Source: Balneola sp. (lineage in GTDB: Bacteria; Bacteroidota; Rhodothermia; Balneolales; Balneolaceae). From it: a stretch of 64,000 nucleotides of DNA. Positions 55,473-64,000 of the stretch are shown here, piece by piece; positions within the stretch are counted from its first letter, which is position 1, and every line of letters begins with the position of its first letter. A model generated the notes under the pieces. It searched no databases. It saw only the letters and a list, made by a program, of their open reading frames with translations, and was not told the origin of the DNA. The stretch lies in contig NZMW01000016.1 in assembly GCA_002694685.1 (NCBI GenBank), forward strand, positions 62,001 through 126,000, given 5' to 3'. The position numbers were made by a program, and so were the translations under genes.

Positions 55473-56906
55473 TTAAGCTTCCAGCCCTTTTTTATCCCAG
55501 TCATTTTTTTCTAGCCAGGGTTCAACTTCATCGTCGACATAGGTAACTGAAAAATCGGCTCTTTCCAGCATTGCTGAAGCCACCGCAGCACGTGCTCCCG
55601 ATTTACAATGCACCATTATTGGTTTACCGGATGGCACATCATCAAGTTGGTCTAATAATCGGGTGTGGGCAATATTTACTGCCTCAGGATGATGCCCTTC
55701 ATCAAACTCAGATTTTTTGCGGACATCTAGCAGGTTCATTTCTTCACTTGCCAGGTATTCTTCTACTTTTCCGAAATCAATGGTATCGGTTTTGAAGAGC
55801 TCCCCGCCTTTTTCTCTGAATTTGTTCAATTCCTCTGGTGTTGCCCAGCCTTTGATATTATCCAACCCGATCCGGATCAGGTCAATAACAGCTTCTTCTA
55901 CTTTCTCTTCAGGGATAATAAGATAGATTCCTTCATTTTCGGTTACATAAGAACCTACAATGGTATTGAACTGCTTGTTCATTGGAGATAGCAGTGAGCC
56001 TTGAATGTGACCATTCATGAAGTCAGTACGATTTCGAGTATCTACAATTACAGCTTCACTTAGTCGAACTTCACCAATCATTTTTTCAATGGTAGTGTGT
56101 TCAGGCTGAGGAAGGTCACCAAGTACAGCGGGACCAAGCTTGTTGTCTCTCTTCATGCGGGCAAAATAAAGTGGCGGCTCAGGCTGCCCTTCCAGAATAT
56201 AATCTACAAACTCTTGCTCACTTATGGCTGCTTTGATAGAACCGTTAAACCGCTGTTCGTATCCTACTGTAGATTCAGGCACAGCGCCCAAGGCTTTACC
56301 ACAAGCACTTCCGGCTCCATGTCCCGGCCAAAGCTGTAAATACTCCGGCATCTCTTTAAATTTTTTGAGTGAATCATATAAAACACGTGCTGAGCTTTCC
56401 ATAGCTCCTTCTTGCCCCGCTGCTGATTCAAGCAAGTCTGGCCGGCCAACATCACCCACAAAAACAAAATCACCGGATAGGATACCCATTGGTTCATCAG
56501 TTGCAGCTCCATCAGTTACCATAAAGCTAACGTGCTCAGGCGTGTGTCCCGGGCTGTGAACGGTTGTGAATTTGATATTTCCGATTGAGAACTCATCACC
56601 ATCCTTTAGCAGCTCATAGTTATAATCGCTGCCTTTAAGCCATTCGTACTTCCAGTCTTTATCTCCTTCGTCAGAGGCGTAAACTTTCATCCCCTGCTCA
56701 GCTAATTCTCTCAGTCCAGAAAGGTAGTCGGCATGGATATGAGTTTCCGCAGCTGCAACCAATTCTAAATTATTATCTAATGCCAATTCTTTGTAGCGCT
56801 CAATATCGCGCATGGGATCGATCACAATGGCTTTGCCATTAGCCTGACATCCAATGAGATAAGCATACTGAGCTAGTTTGTCTTCAAATATTTGCTGAAA
56901 AAACAT
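55473..56906 (-). CDS. Persulfide dioxygenase-rhodanese fusion (ETHE1-like)
   Basis: A 477-residue fusion. Residues 1-245 are an MBL-fold persulfide dioxygenase-like domain with the ETHE1-type iron motif THIHADYLSG, then HSPGHTPEH and SGDFVFVGDVGRPDL, and the last ligand in LWPGHGAGSACG. It should oxidise glutathione persulfide or a related thiol persulfide to sulfite. Two rhodanese domains follow: the first (about 265-360) has no active-site Cys (the loop reads LIIPEEKVEE), the second (about 375-470) has VHCKSGARAAVAS with the catalytic Cys. It ends the eight-gene operon and is closed by a strong terminator. Confidence 0.9.
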   Translation of the reverse strand: MFFQQIFEDKLAQYAYLIGCQANGKAIVIDPMRDIERYKELALDNNLELVAAAETHIHADYLSGLRELAEQGMKVYASDEGDKDWKYEWLKGSDYNYELLKDGDEFSIGNIKFTTVHSPGHTPEHVSFMVTDGAATDEPMGILSGDFVFVGDVGRPDLLESAAGQEGAMESSARVLYDSLKKFKEMPEYLQLWPGHGAGSACGKALGAVPESTVGYEQRFNGSIKAAISEQEFVDYILEGQPEPPLYFARMKRDNKLGPAVLGDLPQPEHTTIEKMIGEVRLSEAVIVDTRNRTDFMNGHIQGSLLSPMNKQFNTIVGSYVTENEGIYLIIPEEKVEEAVIDLIRIGLDNIKGWATPEELNKFREKGGELFKTDTIDFGKVEEYLASEEMNLLDVRKKSEFDEGHHPEAVNIAHTRLLDQLDDVPSGKPIMVHCKSGARAAVASAMLERADFSVTYVDDEVEPWLEKNDWDKKGLEA

Positions 56907-56991
56907 GAACTTCTAAGAGTTACTAAATTGAAATTAAAAGAGCACTTCTAAATTTCTGAATAAACCAAAGTGCTGCATTCTGAACTAATTA

Positions 56992-57384
56992 TTATTCTGA
57001 TTCCAAACCCGAGTTAACCAAATCCTGGTACCCACCAATATTGTAGACCTTTTCAAACCCTTTGTCTTTCATCATTTGGGTAGCTTTGCCACTTCTGTTA
57101 CCCGATCGGCAGTAAAGATAATAGGTTTCATTTTTATCTAAACTATCCAATTGTTGTGCAAAATCGCCATTTAGTATGTCGTGATGCTGATCTGTTATTT
57201 TTAAGTGGCCATTATCATATTCGCCTTGGGTGCGAACGTCGATCACTATTCCGGGGGTCTCTTTATACTGTTGTTTAAAACTTTCAGTACTGGTCATACT
57301 TTTAGAATTCTTTTTTGTAGTTATTAAGTAAAACGCGGCTAATGCAACGGCAACTAATACGATTATCGAAATTACTGATTTCAT
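56992..57384 (-). CDS. Membrane-anchored/periplasmic rhodanese
   Basis: A 130-residue protein with an N-terminal signal-anchor helix (SVISIIVLVAVALAAFYLI) and one rhodanese domain (about 35-128). The active loop LYCRSGNRSGKA carries the sulfur-accepting Cys. Rhodaneses move sulfane sulfur between thiols. The anchor puts this one on the outer face of the inner membrane, next to the sulfite exporter encoded upstream. It is 85 bases upstream of the dioxygenase fusion. Confidence 0.88.
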   Translation of the reverse strand: MKSVISIIVLVAVALAAFYLITTKKNSKSMTSTESFKQQYKETPGIVIDVRTQGEYDNGHLKITDQHHDILNGDFAQQLDSLDKNETYYLYCRSGNRSGKATQMMKDKGFEKVYNIGGYQDLVNSGLESE

Positions 57385-57421
57385 ATTCTATCAAAATTTT
57401 ATAGTTAAGTACTTATCATTT

Positions 57422-58177
57422 TTAAAAATTCATATATAGTATATAGGAGCCCATCAATACTAAGAATACAGCAAACCCTTTCTTGAGTTTATAGTTTGAA
57501 ATTTTTGCCCCAATTGTCTTGCCCACTAAACTACCCACGGCTCCAATCAAACTGAATATAAGAACCAATTCCCAATTAATACCCAAATCCAGGTTTTCTA
57601 ACACCTCCATATATTTAAAAAATCCGCTAAAGCTTTTTAGAGCTATAATCAGAAGGCTGGTTCCAACTGCTATATTCATGGGAAGGCCTCCTAAGATAAC
57701 TAGTGCCGGAACAATCAGGAAGCCACCGCCAACACCTACCAATCCGGTTAAAACACCTATTGCAAGTCCTTCTAAAACAATCTTCCACCAAGCGTGTAGT
57801 TCTTTTTCATTTGGATCTACTCTCTCTTTCTGATCTTTAAACATCAGCACAGCTGCCAATATCATCACCAGAGAAAATAAAATAAGCTGAAAGTTTGCGG
57901 AAACGTATTCGGCTATCACAGCTCCACCATAAGTTCCGGCCATACCCGGCAGCCCAAAAAGAACTACACTGCGCCAGTGAACCTGCTTTTTCAGAGCATA
58001 TGGAATAAATCCAGCTAAGCTTATTGAACCCACTATTCCCAAAGATTCAGCAATGGCTACTTTTTCTTGTTCACCGGCTAAATAAATGAGAACCGGAACG
58101 GTGAGTATTGAACCGCCTGAGCCTAAAAGGCCAAGAGATAATCCTACCATCAAAGCTCCAACCCAAGCTAGGATCAT
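57422..58177 (-). CDS. TauE/SafE family sulfite/anion exporter
   Basis: A 251-residue membrane protein with seven or eight predicted helices of the TauE/SafE (DUF81) family, which exports sulfite, sulfoacetate and similar anions. Both halves carry the family glycine motifs: LSLGLLGSGGSILTVPVLIY near 16-35 and LTGLVGVGGGFLIVPALVIL near 143-162. In the same operon as a sulfite-producing dioxygenase, sulfite export is the simplest reading. The rhodanese gene starts 38 bases later. Confidence 0.9.
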   Translation of the reverse strand: MILAWVGALMVGLSLGLLGSGGSILTVPVLIYLAGEQEKVAIAESLGIVGSISLAGFIPYALKKQVHWRSVVLFGLPGMAGTYGGAVIAEYVSANFQLILFSLVMILAAVLMFKDQKERVDPNEKELHAWWKIVLEGLAIGVLTGLVGVGGGFLIVPALVILGGLPMNIAVGTSLLIIALKSFSGFFKYMEVLENLDLGINWELVLIFSLIGAVGSLVGKTIGAKISNYKLKKGFAVFLVLMGSYILYMNF

Positions 58178-58223
58178 AATTCAATTCTTCGTTTTAGCAG
58201 TGGACGTTTGATGCTTTAAATGC

Positions 58224-58481
58224 TTAGTTATTATCTACAATATTACGTTGCTTGCCAAATCCAATCTTTGTTAATATATCCTCAGCCAGGCACCAGTTAG
58301 TAAACGAAGACTGCAATAAATTCAATCCCACAAAAAGCGTAAACAAAAACCAGTAGGGGCTAACAAAGTAACCAAGCACCACGCTCAAAGTTACAAAGAA
58401 GCCGGCTAAACGGCGTATAAGTTTTTCCATTGGACTCATAGTTGAACAACTGTTTATATCTTTTGATGTATCTGTTTTCAT
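58224..58481 (-). CDS. DUF2892 membrane protein
   Basis: An 85-residue protein with two membrane helices (about 27-42 and 46-62) of the DUF2892 family, the same module that forms the membrane part of the YgaP rhodanese. A Cys-containing segment NWCLAEDILTKIGF follows the second helix, and an N-terminal Cys (C12) is also present. It lies between the P-II-like gene (four-base gap) and TauE/SafE. In YgaP-type proteins this module is thought to pass sulfur species across the membrane; here that is inference. Confidence 0.85.
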   Translation of the reverse strand: MKTDTSKDINSCSTMSPMEKLIRRLAGFFVTLSVVLGYFVSPYWFLFTLFVGLNLLQSSFTNWCLAEDILTKIGFGKQRNIVDNN

Positions 58482-58485
58482 AACC

Positions 58486-58797
58486 TTAAGCTGATGCCTC
58501 TACGTTTAGCTGATATGCGTGCAGAGGGTAGTTTTGTGTATTTTCATGTTCTTCGTTATGCTTTTTAACGGCTTCCAGAACCCGTTTTACTGCGTCTTCA
58601 GATTGAATACTGAAAAAGAGTTTTGAGAAGCGTTCCTGATGGTCATGGGCAAACCAGTTTGAGATATCCGGTTTATGCTCCTCGATATTAAACCCATAAA
58701 TATCGGTTTCTGAATAGACCGGCACTCCTTCTTCCCGAAGGAGTTGCCGAACTTGCTTTGTGTGTTCCTCTATAGAGAGGATGATCAATAGTTTCAT
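58486..58797 (-). CDS. Small P-II-like / ferredoxin-fold protein
   Basis: A 103-residue cytoplasmic protein. The pattern MKLLIILSIEEHTKQVRQLL, then EEGVPVYSETDIYGF, and FFSIQSEDAVKRVLEAVKKH gives the beta-alpha-beta-beta-alpha-beta order of P-II-like signalling proteins, with a His-rich middle (HKPDISNWFAHDH). I chose the ATG at 58797; a frame starting at 58848 would add 17 residues. It starts four bases after the RND stop. Proteins like this sit beside RND pumps in several Bacteroidota; their ligand is unknown. Confidence 0.7.
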   Translation of the reverse strand: MKLLIILSIEEHTKQVRQLLREEGVPVYSETDIYGFNIEEHKPDISNWFAHDHQERFSKLFFSIQSEDAVKRVLEAVKKHNEEHENTQNYPLHAYQLNVEASA

Positions 58798-58801
58798 GAG
58801 A

Positions 58802-61800
58802 TTAGGTATTTGAAGTTGAAGTTTCGGCTTCCTGATCTTCGTGTTCATGACGGACGGTCATGTAATAGATCAGTGGCACCATCAACAAGGTTAAAGCGGT
58901 AGAAGCAATGGCTCCTCCCATTAGTGAGATGGCAAGGCCCTGAAAGATCGGGTCAAACAAGATCACGAAGGCTCCGATCACTACGGTACCGGCTGTTAAA
59001 AGGATCGGCATTGTTCTGACTGCACCGGCTTCGATCACTGCATTTTTGAGATCTACTCCGTCATCCAGTCGAATCTGAATGAAGTCGATTAAGAGCACTG
59101 AATTTCGCACCATGATTCCCGCCAGCGCGATCATACCAATCATAGATGTTGCCGTAAAGAAGGCCCCGAGAATCCAGTGTCCAACGATAATTCCGACTAA
59201 TGACAGAGGAATCGCAACCATCATTACAATGGGTACTTTGAAATCCTGGAACCAACCAATAATCAGCATGTAGATTATGACCAACACGATGGCAAAGGCA
59301 ATTCCAAGATCCCGGAATACCTCGTAGGTGATCTGCCATTCTCCATCCCATTTCAGGGTATAGTTTTCTTCCATGAACGGCTGCCCTGAAAAGATCTGTG
59401 TAAGGCTATATCCGTCCGGCACCGTGATTTTATCAATCATTTCGCCGGCATCGAGTAAGGCATAGACCGGGCTTTCAATAGCGCCGGCTACTTCAGCTGT
59501 TACATAAAGTACATTTCGCTGATTTTTTCTATGAATACTGGACTCTAAAGTCTCTTCATTTACGGTAATCAGATCGGTAACCGGAAACATCGTTCCCTGA
59601 GGGTTTTTCACATAGATTTGTCCTAATTGTCCGACTCCGGAGCGGGATGCTTCAGGAAGCTGTAGTACGATCGGTACCTGATTAATATCATCCGCGCTGT
59701 GAATACGGCCAACCGGTTTTCCATTCAGGGCCATGCTCATTGTTTGGGTGATTTGCTGCGGAGTTATTCCCGAAGCCAGTGCTTTTTGCGTGTTGATATC
59801 AAATCTGAGCTGGGGTTGTTCGGCCTCTTTCATCCAGTCTACATCCACCACACCTTCCTGCTTGCGAAAGATCTCCATGACTTCACCGGCGATGCGTTCT
59901 CTTTGAGCTTCGTCCGGACCATACACTTCTACCACCAGCGTTGACATTACCGGAGGTCCCGGTGGCACTTCAACCACCTTGATATTCGCGTTATATTTTT
60001 CGCCCACTTTTTGAACGATCGGCCGGATGCGCTTCGCGATGTCGTGACTCTGCTGATCTCGTTTTGATTTATCGACCAGGTTGAGCTGTACATCCGCAAT
60101 ATTTGAGCCTTGGCGCAGATCGTAGTGCCGCACTAAGCCATTGAAATTGATCGGGGCGTTTGTACCTGCATATACCTGGAAGTTGTGAAGTTCTGGCACA
60201 TCTTTTAAACTGAGAGCCACTTCTTTAGCCACTGCATTGGTACGCTCGAGCGTTGTACCCTCCGGCATATCCATGATCAACTGAATCTCATTCTTGTTAT
60301 CAAAAGGCAGCATTTTCACTTCCACCATTCGGAATACAAATAGCAACGTTGAGGCCAACAGCAGTACCGTTACACTGCCAATGAATACCCATCGTTTTTT
60401 CACATCATCCAGCAAGGGTTTTACCGTCTTGAAGTACAGCTTGTAGATCAGCGTATCTTCGAGCCGGTATTCCTTTTCTTCTTTTTCGTTTCCTTTTTTT
60501 ACGTAAGGAAGAAGTTTATAGGCCAGCCATGGGGTAATGATCAAAGCAACTATAAGTGAAAAGATCATAGCCAGTGAAGCGCCTATGGGCATTGGACTCA
60601 TATAAGGGCCCATCAACCCGGAGACAAAAGCCATTGGTAAAACGGCCGCGATCACAGTGAAAGTTGCTAATATCGTGGGATTGCCTACTTCATTGATCGA
60701 AGCTATAGCAGCTTGCTTCAATGGCAGTTTTTTCATCTTGAAGTGGCGATGCATATTCTCTGCAATAATAATGGAGTCATCCACCACAATTCCGGTTACA
60801 AACACCAGGGCAAATAATGTAATCCGGTTCAGTGTGTAGTCGAACATGTAGTACTGGAAAAGAGTTAGTGCAAAAGTTACCGGTACTGACAAGAACACAA
60901 CCAGCGCTCCTCGCCAGCCCATCGAAAGAGCAACCACCACCGTTACAGCCAGTATTGCCGCAAGTAAATGCTCAAGCAGCGAAGCAACTTTTTTAGCCGC
61001 TGTTTCCCCATAGTTCCGGGTTATACTCACGGTAACCTCTGAGGGAACTAACGAACCCTTTAGCGCTTCTAATTTTGTTTCAACCTGCGATGCGATAGCC
61101 ATGGCATCGGTACCGGGTCGCTTCCCTATAGAAATAGTTACTGCGGGATATGATACTCCGGAAGCCCCTCCTTCAATTTGTTCAGCTCCGGCACCCAAGC
61201 CATACACCACATAATCTGATGATTCAGAAGGGCCGTCAATAACATCCGCTATACTGCTGAGATAAATGGGAGCCCCTTCTTGTACATCCACTATAAGGTT
61301 TTTTATATCAGATGCATTTTTGAGGAAGTTTCCGGTGTTCACCAGATACTCGGTATCATTTTGATTGAAAGAACCGGATCTCATTTCCTGATTAGAAGCC
61401 TGAATAGTACCGGCAATCTGAGAAACACTGATTCCGTATTCCGCCATTTTTGCCTTATCCATCAAAACACGTATTTGTCGTGATCTTCCTCCGTGTACTT
61501 TTACATCGGCAACATCCGTGATCTTTTTCACCTCATTCGCTAGTTCTTCGGAAACACGTCTCAGTTCATAATCTGAGTAAGATTCACTCCAAAGAGTTAG
61601 GGTCATCATAGGCACATCATCAATCGACCGTGTCTTTATCAAAGGCGGAGTTGTGCCCCGGGGCATGCGATCTGAATGTTTCATCAGTTCGTTATACAAG
61701 CGCACCAGGCTACGTTCAACATCTTCGCCCACATAAAAACGGGCGGAGACCATTGCTTGTCCTTCCATAGACGTAGAATACACATACTCAACGCCTTCGA

Positions 61801-62035
61801 TATTAGACAATACTTTTTCTAAGGGAACGGCAACGCGCTGCTCCACTTCATCGGGAGAAGCACCCGGATAGCCAATAAAAATATCAGCCATAGGTACATC
61901 AATCTGGGGTTCTTCTTCTCTTGGTGTGAGGTAAGTTCCGTACACTCCAAGGGCCAAAAAGGCGATCATTAAAAGCGGTGTCAGCTTTGAACTGATGAAC
62001 GCTTGCGCAATTTTTCCTGCAATTCCTGTCTTCAT
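58802..62035 (-). CDS. RND efflux pump inner-membrane subunit
   Basis: A 1077-residue resistance-nodulation-division transporter with the usual duplicated layout: helix 1, large periplasmic porter/docking loop (about 30-340), six helices, second loop (about 560-870) and five helices. The proton-relay region in helix 4 reads VFVTGIVVDDSIIIAENMH with the Asp pair, matching drug/AcrB-like rather than the heavy-metal DET pattern. Other segments are EEEPQIDVPMADI and PRGTTPPLIKTRSIDDVP. It lies 18 bases downstream of the adaptor gene. Neighbours suggest that the substrate is a sulfur-containing or thiol-reactive compound; sequence alone cannot tell. Confidence 0.93.
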   Translation of the reverse strand: MKTGIAGKIAQAFISSKLTPLLMIAFLALGVYGTYLTPREEEPQIDVPMADIFIGYPGASPDEVEQRVAVPLEKVLSNIEGVEYVYSTSMEGQAMVSARFYVGEDVERSLVRLYNELMKHSDRMPRGTTPPLIKTRSIDDVPMMTLTLWSESYSDYELRRVSEELANEVKKITDVADVKVHGGRSRQIRVLMDKAKMAEYGISVSQIAGTIQASNQEMRSGSFNQNDTEYLVNTGNFLKNASDIKNLIVDVQEGAPIYLSSIADVIDGPSESSDYVVYGLGAGAEQIEGGASGVSYPAVTISIGKRPGTDAMAIASQVETKLEALKGSLVPSEVTVSITRNYGETAAKKVASLLEHLLAAILAVTVVVALSMGWRGALVVFLSVPVTFALTLFQYYMFDYTLNRITLFALVFVTGIVVDDSIIIAENMHRHFKMKKLPLKQAAIASINEVGNPTILATFTVIAAVLPMAFVSGLMGPYMSPMPIGASLAMIFSLIVALIITPWLAYKLLPYVKKGNEKEEKEYRLEDTLIYKLYFKTVKPLLDDVKKRWVFIGSVTVLLLASTLLFVFRMVEVKMLPFDNKNEIQLIMDMPEGTTLERTNAVAKEVALSLKDVPELHNFQVYAGTNAPINFNGLVRHYDLRQGSNIADVQLNLVDKSKRDQQSHDIAKRIRPIVQKVGEKYNANIKVVEVPPGPPVMSTLVVEVYGPDEAQRERIAGEVMEIFRKQEGVVDVDWMKEAEQPQLRFDINTQKALASGITPQQITQTMSMALNGKPVGRIHSADDINQVPIVLQLPEASRSGVGQLGQIYVKNPQGTMFPVTDLITVNEETLESSIHRKNQRNVLYVTAEVAGAIESPVYALLDAGEMIDKITVPDGYSLTQIFSGQPFMEENYTLKWDGEWQITYEVFRDLGIAFAIVLVIIYMLIIGWFQDFKVPIVMMVAIPLSLVGIIVGHWILGAFFTATSMIGMIALAGIMVRNSVLLIDFIQIRLDDGVDLKNAVIEAGAVRTMPILLTAGTVVIGAFVILFDPIFQGLAISLMGGAIASTALTLLMVPLIYYMTVRHEHEDQEAETSTSNT

Positions 62036-62053
62036 AATCTCTCTTTTCTCGTC

Positions 62054-63148
62054 TTAATTTTGAGATACAACTTTGATACCATCACGGGCGATAGCACTGC
62101 CGTCAGCTACATATCGCTCACCTTCCTGCAATCCTGATAGGACCTCCACCATATTGCCGGTGGCACTTCCTATACGGATCCATCGCAGTAAAGCCTCGTC
62201 TTGTGAACTGAGTGTATAAACCCCTGTTAACTGTCCGCGCGTTACCAGCGCTTCTAATGGAATGGCTATGATCGCTGACGAATTATCCCTTATCAGGACC
62301 TCAGCAAACATCCCGGATCGTAACCCTTCAATACCGGCCGTTTGTATAAGCCTAAACTCAACCTGAAATTGTCGGCTCTGCGGACTTCCGGATGCACTCA
62401 CTTCCGTTACTAAAGCTTGCATACCACCAGCTTTTACCGCAGGAATATTCACTTGTACCGTATCTCCCTGTTTAATAGATGATATCTCAGATTCGGGCAA
62501 GGTAGCCGCTACTTTAAAGCGACCGGATTGCTCTACTGCCAATAATGGACGACCCGGTGATGCAATATCTCCGACTTGTACATATTTAGCTGCAATCACA
62601 CCGTCGTAAGGTGCTTTTATCTGTGTGTAAGTAAGCAGATCATTAATTTCCTCCAGCTGACTTTCAGCACCTTGAACTCGAGCCTTGGTCGCCTGAAACT
62701 GAGTACGAATATCATCCCACTCTTTAGATGTGGCACTGCCTTGCTCGTACAGTGTTTTGAAGCGATTGTAGTCATTTTCTACGGCTTCGAGTCGAATACG
62801 AGCTTCTTCCAGCCCGGCTTTGGCCTGCGACTTTTTGGCTTCCAGATCATCATCCTTGATCTTCAGAATGAGGGTTCCTTTAGAAACTTTATCCCCAATA
62901 TTTACGGGAATGGCTTCCACCTCGCCCATCACCTTGGTGCCGATTTCGCTCCGCACTTCACTTTTAAGGCTACCGTTGAAGCTTTTGTGTGACAGTACTT
63001 CTTGTTTTTGTGCTTTGGAAACTTCAGTCTCCACTTCTTCACTTTGCTGCTGAACGGCTTCTCCGTCGCCAGAACATGCCGGCAGTGTGAACAGAGCCAG
63101 CGTGAAAGCCGCTAATAAAACCTTTGAATAGTTGTTTAATGATCTCAT
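62054..63148 (-). CDS. RND efflux adaptor, membrane fusion protein
   Basis: Periplasmic adaptor lipoprotein of 364 residues that links the RND pump to the outer-membrane channel. With the ATG at 63148 the lipobox LPAC gives C25; an upstream ATG at 63184 would bury it. Domain order: lipoyl/barrel half ending NIGDKVSKGTLILKIKDDDL, an alpha-helical hairpin (about 100-170, KAGLEEARIRLEAVENDYNRF), then lipoyl second half TQIKAPYDGVIAAKYVQVGD and the beta-barrel and membrane-proximal domains. It lies between the TolC-like and RND genes. Confidence 0.93.
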   Translation of the reverse strand: MRSLNNYSKVLLAAFTLALFTLPACSGDGEAVQQQSEEVETEVSKAQKQEVLSHKSFNGSLKSEVRSEIGTKVMGEVEAIPVNIGDKVSKGTLILKIKDDDLEAKKSQAKAGLEEARIRLEAVENDYNRFKTLYEQGSATSKEWDDIRTQFQATKARVQGAESQLEEINDLLTYTQIKAPYDGVIAAKYVQVGDIASPGRPLLAVEQSGRFKVAATLPESEISSIKQGDTVQVNIPAVKAGGMQALVTEVSASGSPQSRQFQVEFRLIQTAGIEGLRSGMFAEVLIRDNSSAIIAIPLEALVTRGQLTGVYTLSSQDEALLRWIRIGSATGNMVEVLSGLQEGERYVADGSAIARDGIKVVSQN

Positions 63149-63184
63149 GATTGATTGATTTGAAATAGTGTAATTGATATTCAT

Positions 63185-64000
63185 TTATGATTCTGATTCC
63201 AGCAGGTACTCTAGTGAGGCCATGGCCATTTGATACTGGTATAAAGCCTGCAGTTTGCTCAGCTTATTCTTTAAATTTTTGGTCTCGGATAGAAGTAGAT
63301 CCGATGTTTTCTCAATGCCCTGGTCGTAGCGATCGGAGCGGAACCGGACGTCTTCTTCTGATTGCTCCACCGCCAGTTCACTCAGCTCAATGTTTTTTAA
63401 AGATTCGTCTATGGTTCTTCGGGCTTCTTTAACCTGAATTCGTTGATTCAACCGTTGTTGCTCAAACTGCAACTCGGCTTTTTTTGATTCAGCTTTTCGC
63501 TGACTTACTAAGCCCATTTGCTTAAAACCTTTAAATAGATCCCAGCGAAGACTAGCCCCGATCATATAGTTGTCTGCTTGATTTCCGAATAAACTTGAAT
63601 CATGCAATTCATAGGCTCCAAATACATTCAGATTTGGAAGGAAGCCGGACTTTGCTGCTTTCAACATGGCATCAGAAGCTTCAACCTGATGTTTCATCGC
63701 CAAAAGTGATGCATTCATCATGCTTCCGCCATTTACTGTAACCTGACTCTCACTTTCCGGCTGTGGCCTATCCAGAACTTTAACCTGCAACTCCTCTTGC
63801 ATCCCCATCAGTAACAACAGCTGATCGTTTACGGACTTGCGTTGGTTTTCTGCTTTTAATAATTCCTTTTCTGCATCCAGTGCATGTACCCGCGCATTCA
63901 AATATTCTGACTTTGGAATCATCCCTTGCTCAAAATAGTCGGAAGCCTGTTTTTCAAATGCCTTATTAGTAGCTAAATGCTGTTTAAGAACTGCAATCTG
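63185..64000 (-). CDS. TolC-family outer-membrane channel, partial
   Basis: The C-terminal part of an outer-membrane efflux protein. The frame stays open to the window edge at 64000, so the N-terminus and signal are missing. About 271 residues are visible, mostly heptad-like coiled coil (KSEYLNARVHALDAEKELLK), with NLNVFGAYELHDSSLF as a likely beta-barrel strand, and long helices ending YQMAMASLEYLL. It is the first visible gene of the RND-sulfur operon and precedes the adaptor by 36 bases. Regulatory genes may lie beyond the window. Confidence 0.9.
   Translation of the reverse strand, partial: QIAVLKQHLATNKAFEKQASDYFEQGMIPKSEYLNARVHALDAEKELLKAENQRKSVNDQLLLLMGMQEELQVKVLDRPQPESESQVTVNGGSMMNASLLAMKHQVEASDAMLKAAKSGFLPNLNVFGAYELHDSSLFGNQADNYMIGASLRWDLFKGFKQMGLVSQRKAESKKAELQFEQQRLNQRIQVKEARRTIDESLKNIELSELAVEQSEEDVRFRSDRYDQGIEKTSDLLLSETKNLKNKLSKLQALYQYQMAMASLEYLLESES

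Overview
The window is about 64 kb of a chromosome at roughly 42% GC, densely coded on both strands. No rRNA, tRNA, CRISPR array, phage or intact insertion sequence was seen. The gene content and style suggest a free-living, aerobic heterotroph of the Balneolales/Rhodothermota-Bacteroidota neighbourhood (Balneola or Gracilimonas type). Features behind this guess are weak Shine-Dalgarno sites with TAnnTTTG-like boxes close to starts, DUF4199, many lipoproteins, class II DAHP synthase, ATP-type PEP carboxykinase together with PEP carboxylase, and an N-glycan-type GH92 mannosidase. The taxon is an inference; no marker rRNA is present.

Layout. 0-9.4 kb: an MBL-fold hydrolase overlapping purine nucleoside phosphorylase, two unrecognised exported proteins, a PccB-type carboxyltransferase behind a large acidic unknown protein, a lone CcmA-like ATPase, an M29 aminopeptidase and a membrane-tethered LuxR regulator. 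9.4-14 kb: pckA, then small genes (DUF4199, DUF1801, two VOC proteins, a TonB-C-like lipoprotein) and a 34-residue membrane peptide. 14-19.3 kb: a protein quality-control block (ClpB, DegP/HtrA, Hsp20); Hsp20 carries a very good sigma-54 promoter. 19.5-36 kb: class II DAHP synthase, a response regulator-adenylate cyclase fusion, UvrA, an odd lactate/malate-type dehydrogenase, two sensor kinases (one paired with a NarL-type regulator), split SecD and SecF, a STAS protein and PurA.

36-49 kb: a sulfotransferase-like protein beside a class IV aminotransferase, an AlaA-like aminotransferase, a flavin oxidoreductase, then a tight seven-gene minus-strand run: PfkB adenosine kinase, SemiSWEET, RdgB, GH92 mannosidase, glycosylasparaginase, sodium:solute symporter and an NTF2-like protein. 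GH92, glycosylasparaginase and the transporters look like a compact route for high-mannose N-glycopeptides. 49-54.6 kb: a GhrA-type dehydrogenase, CrcB, IlvE, PEP carboxylase and the Tag glycosylase.

55.4-64 kb: an eight-gene minus-strand operon of TolC (cut by the window edge), an RND adaptor, an RND pump, a P-II-like small protein, a DUF2892 membrane protein, a TauE/SafE exporter, a periplasmic rhodanese and a persulfide dioxygenase-rhodanese fusion, closed by a strong terminator. This is the best candidate for an under-described system, linking persulfide/sulfite handling to tripartite efflux.

Between genes there are several small repeated or structured elements: REP-like palindromes, a MITE-like paired-hairpin element, a seven-copy heptamer repeat, and two hairpins downstream of degP whose stems differ by compensatory changes.
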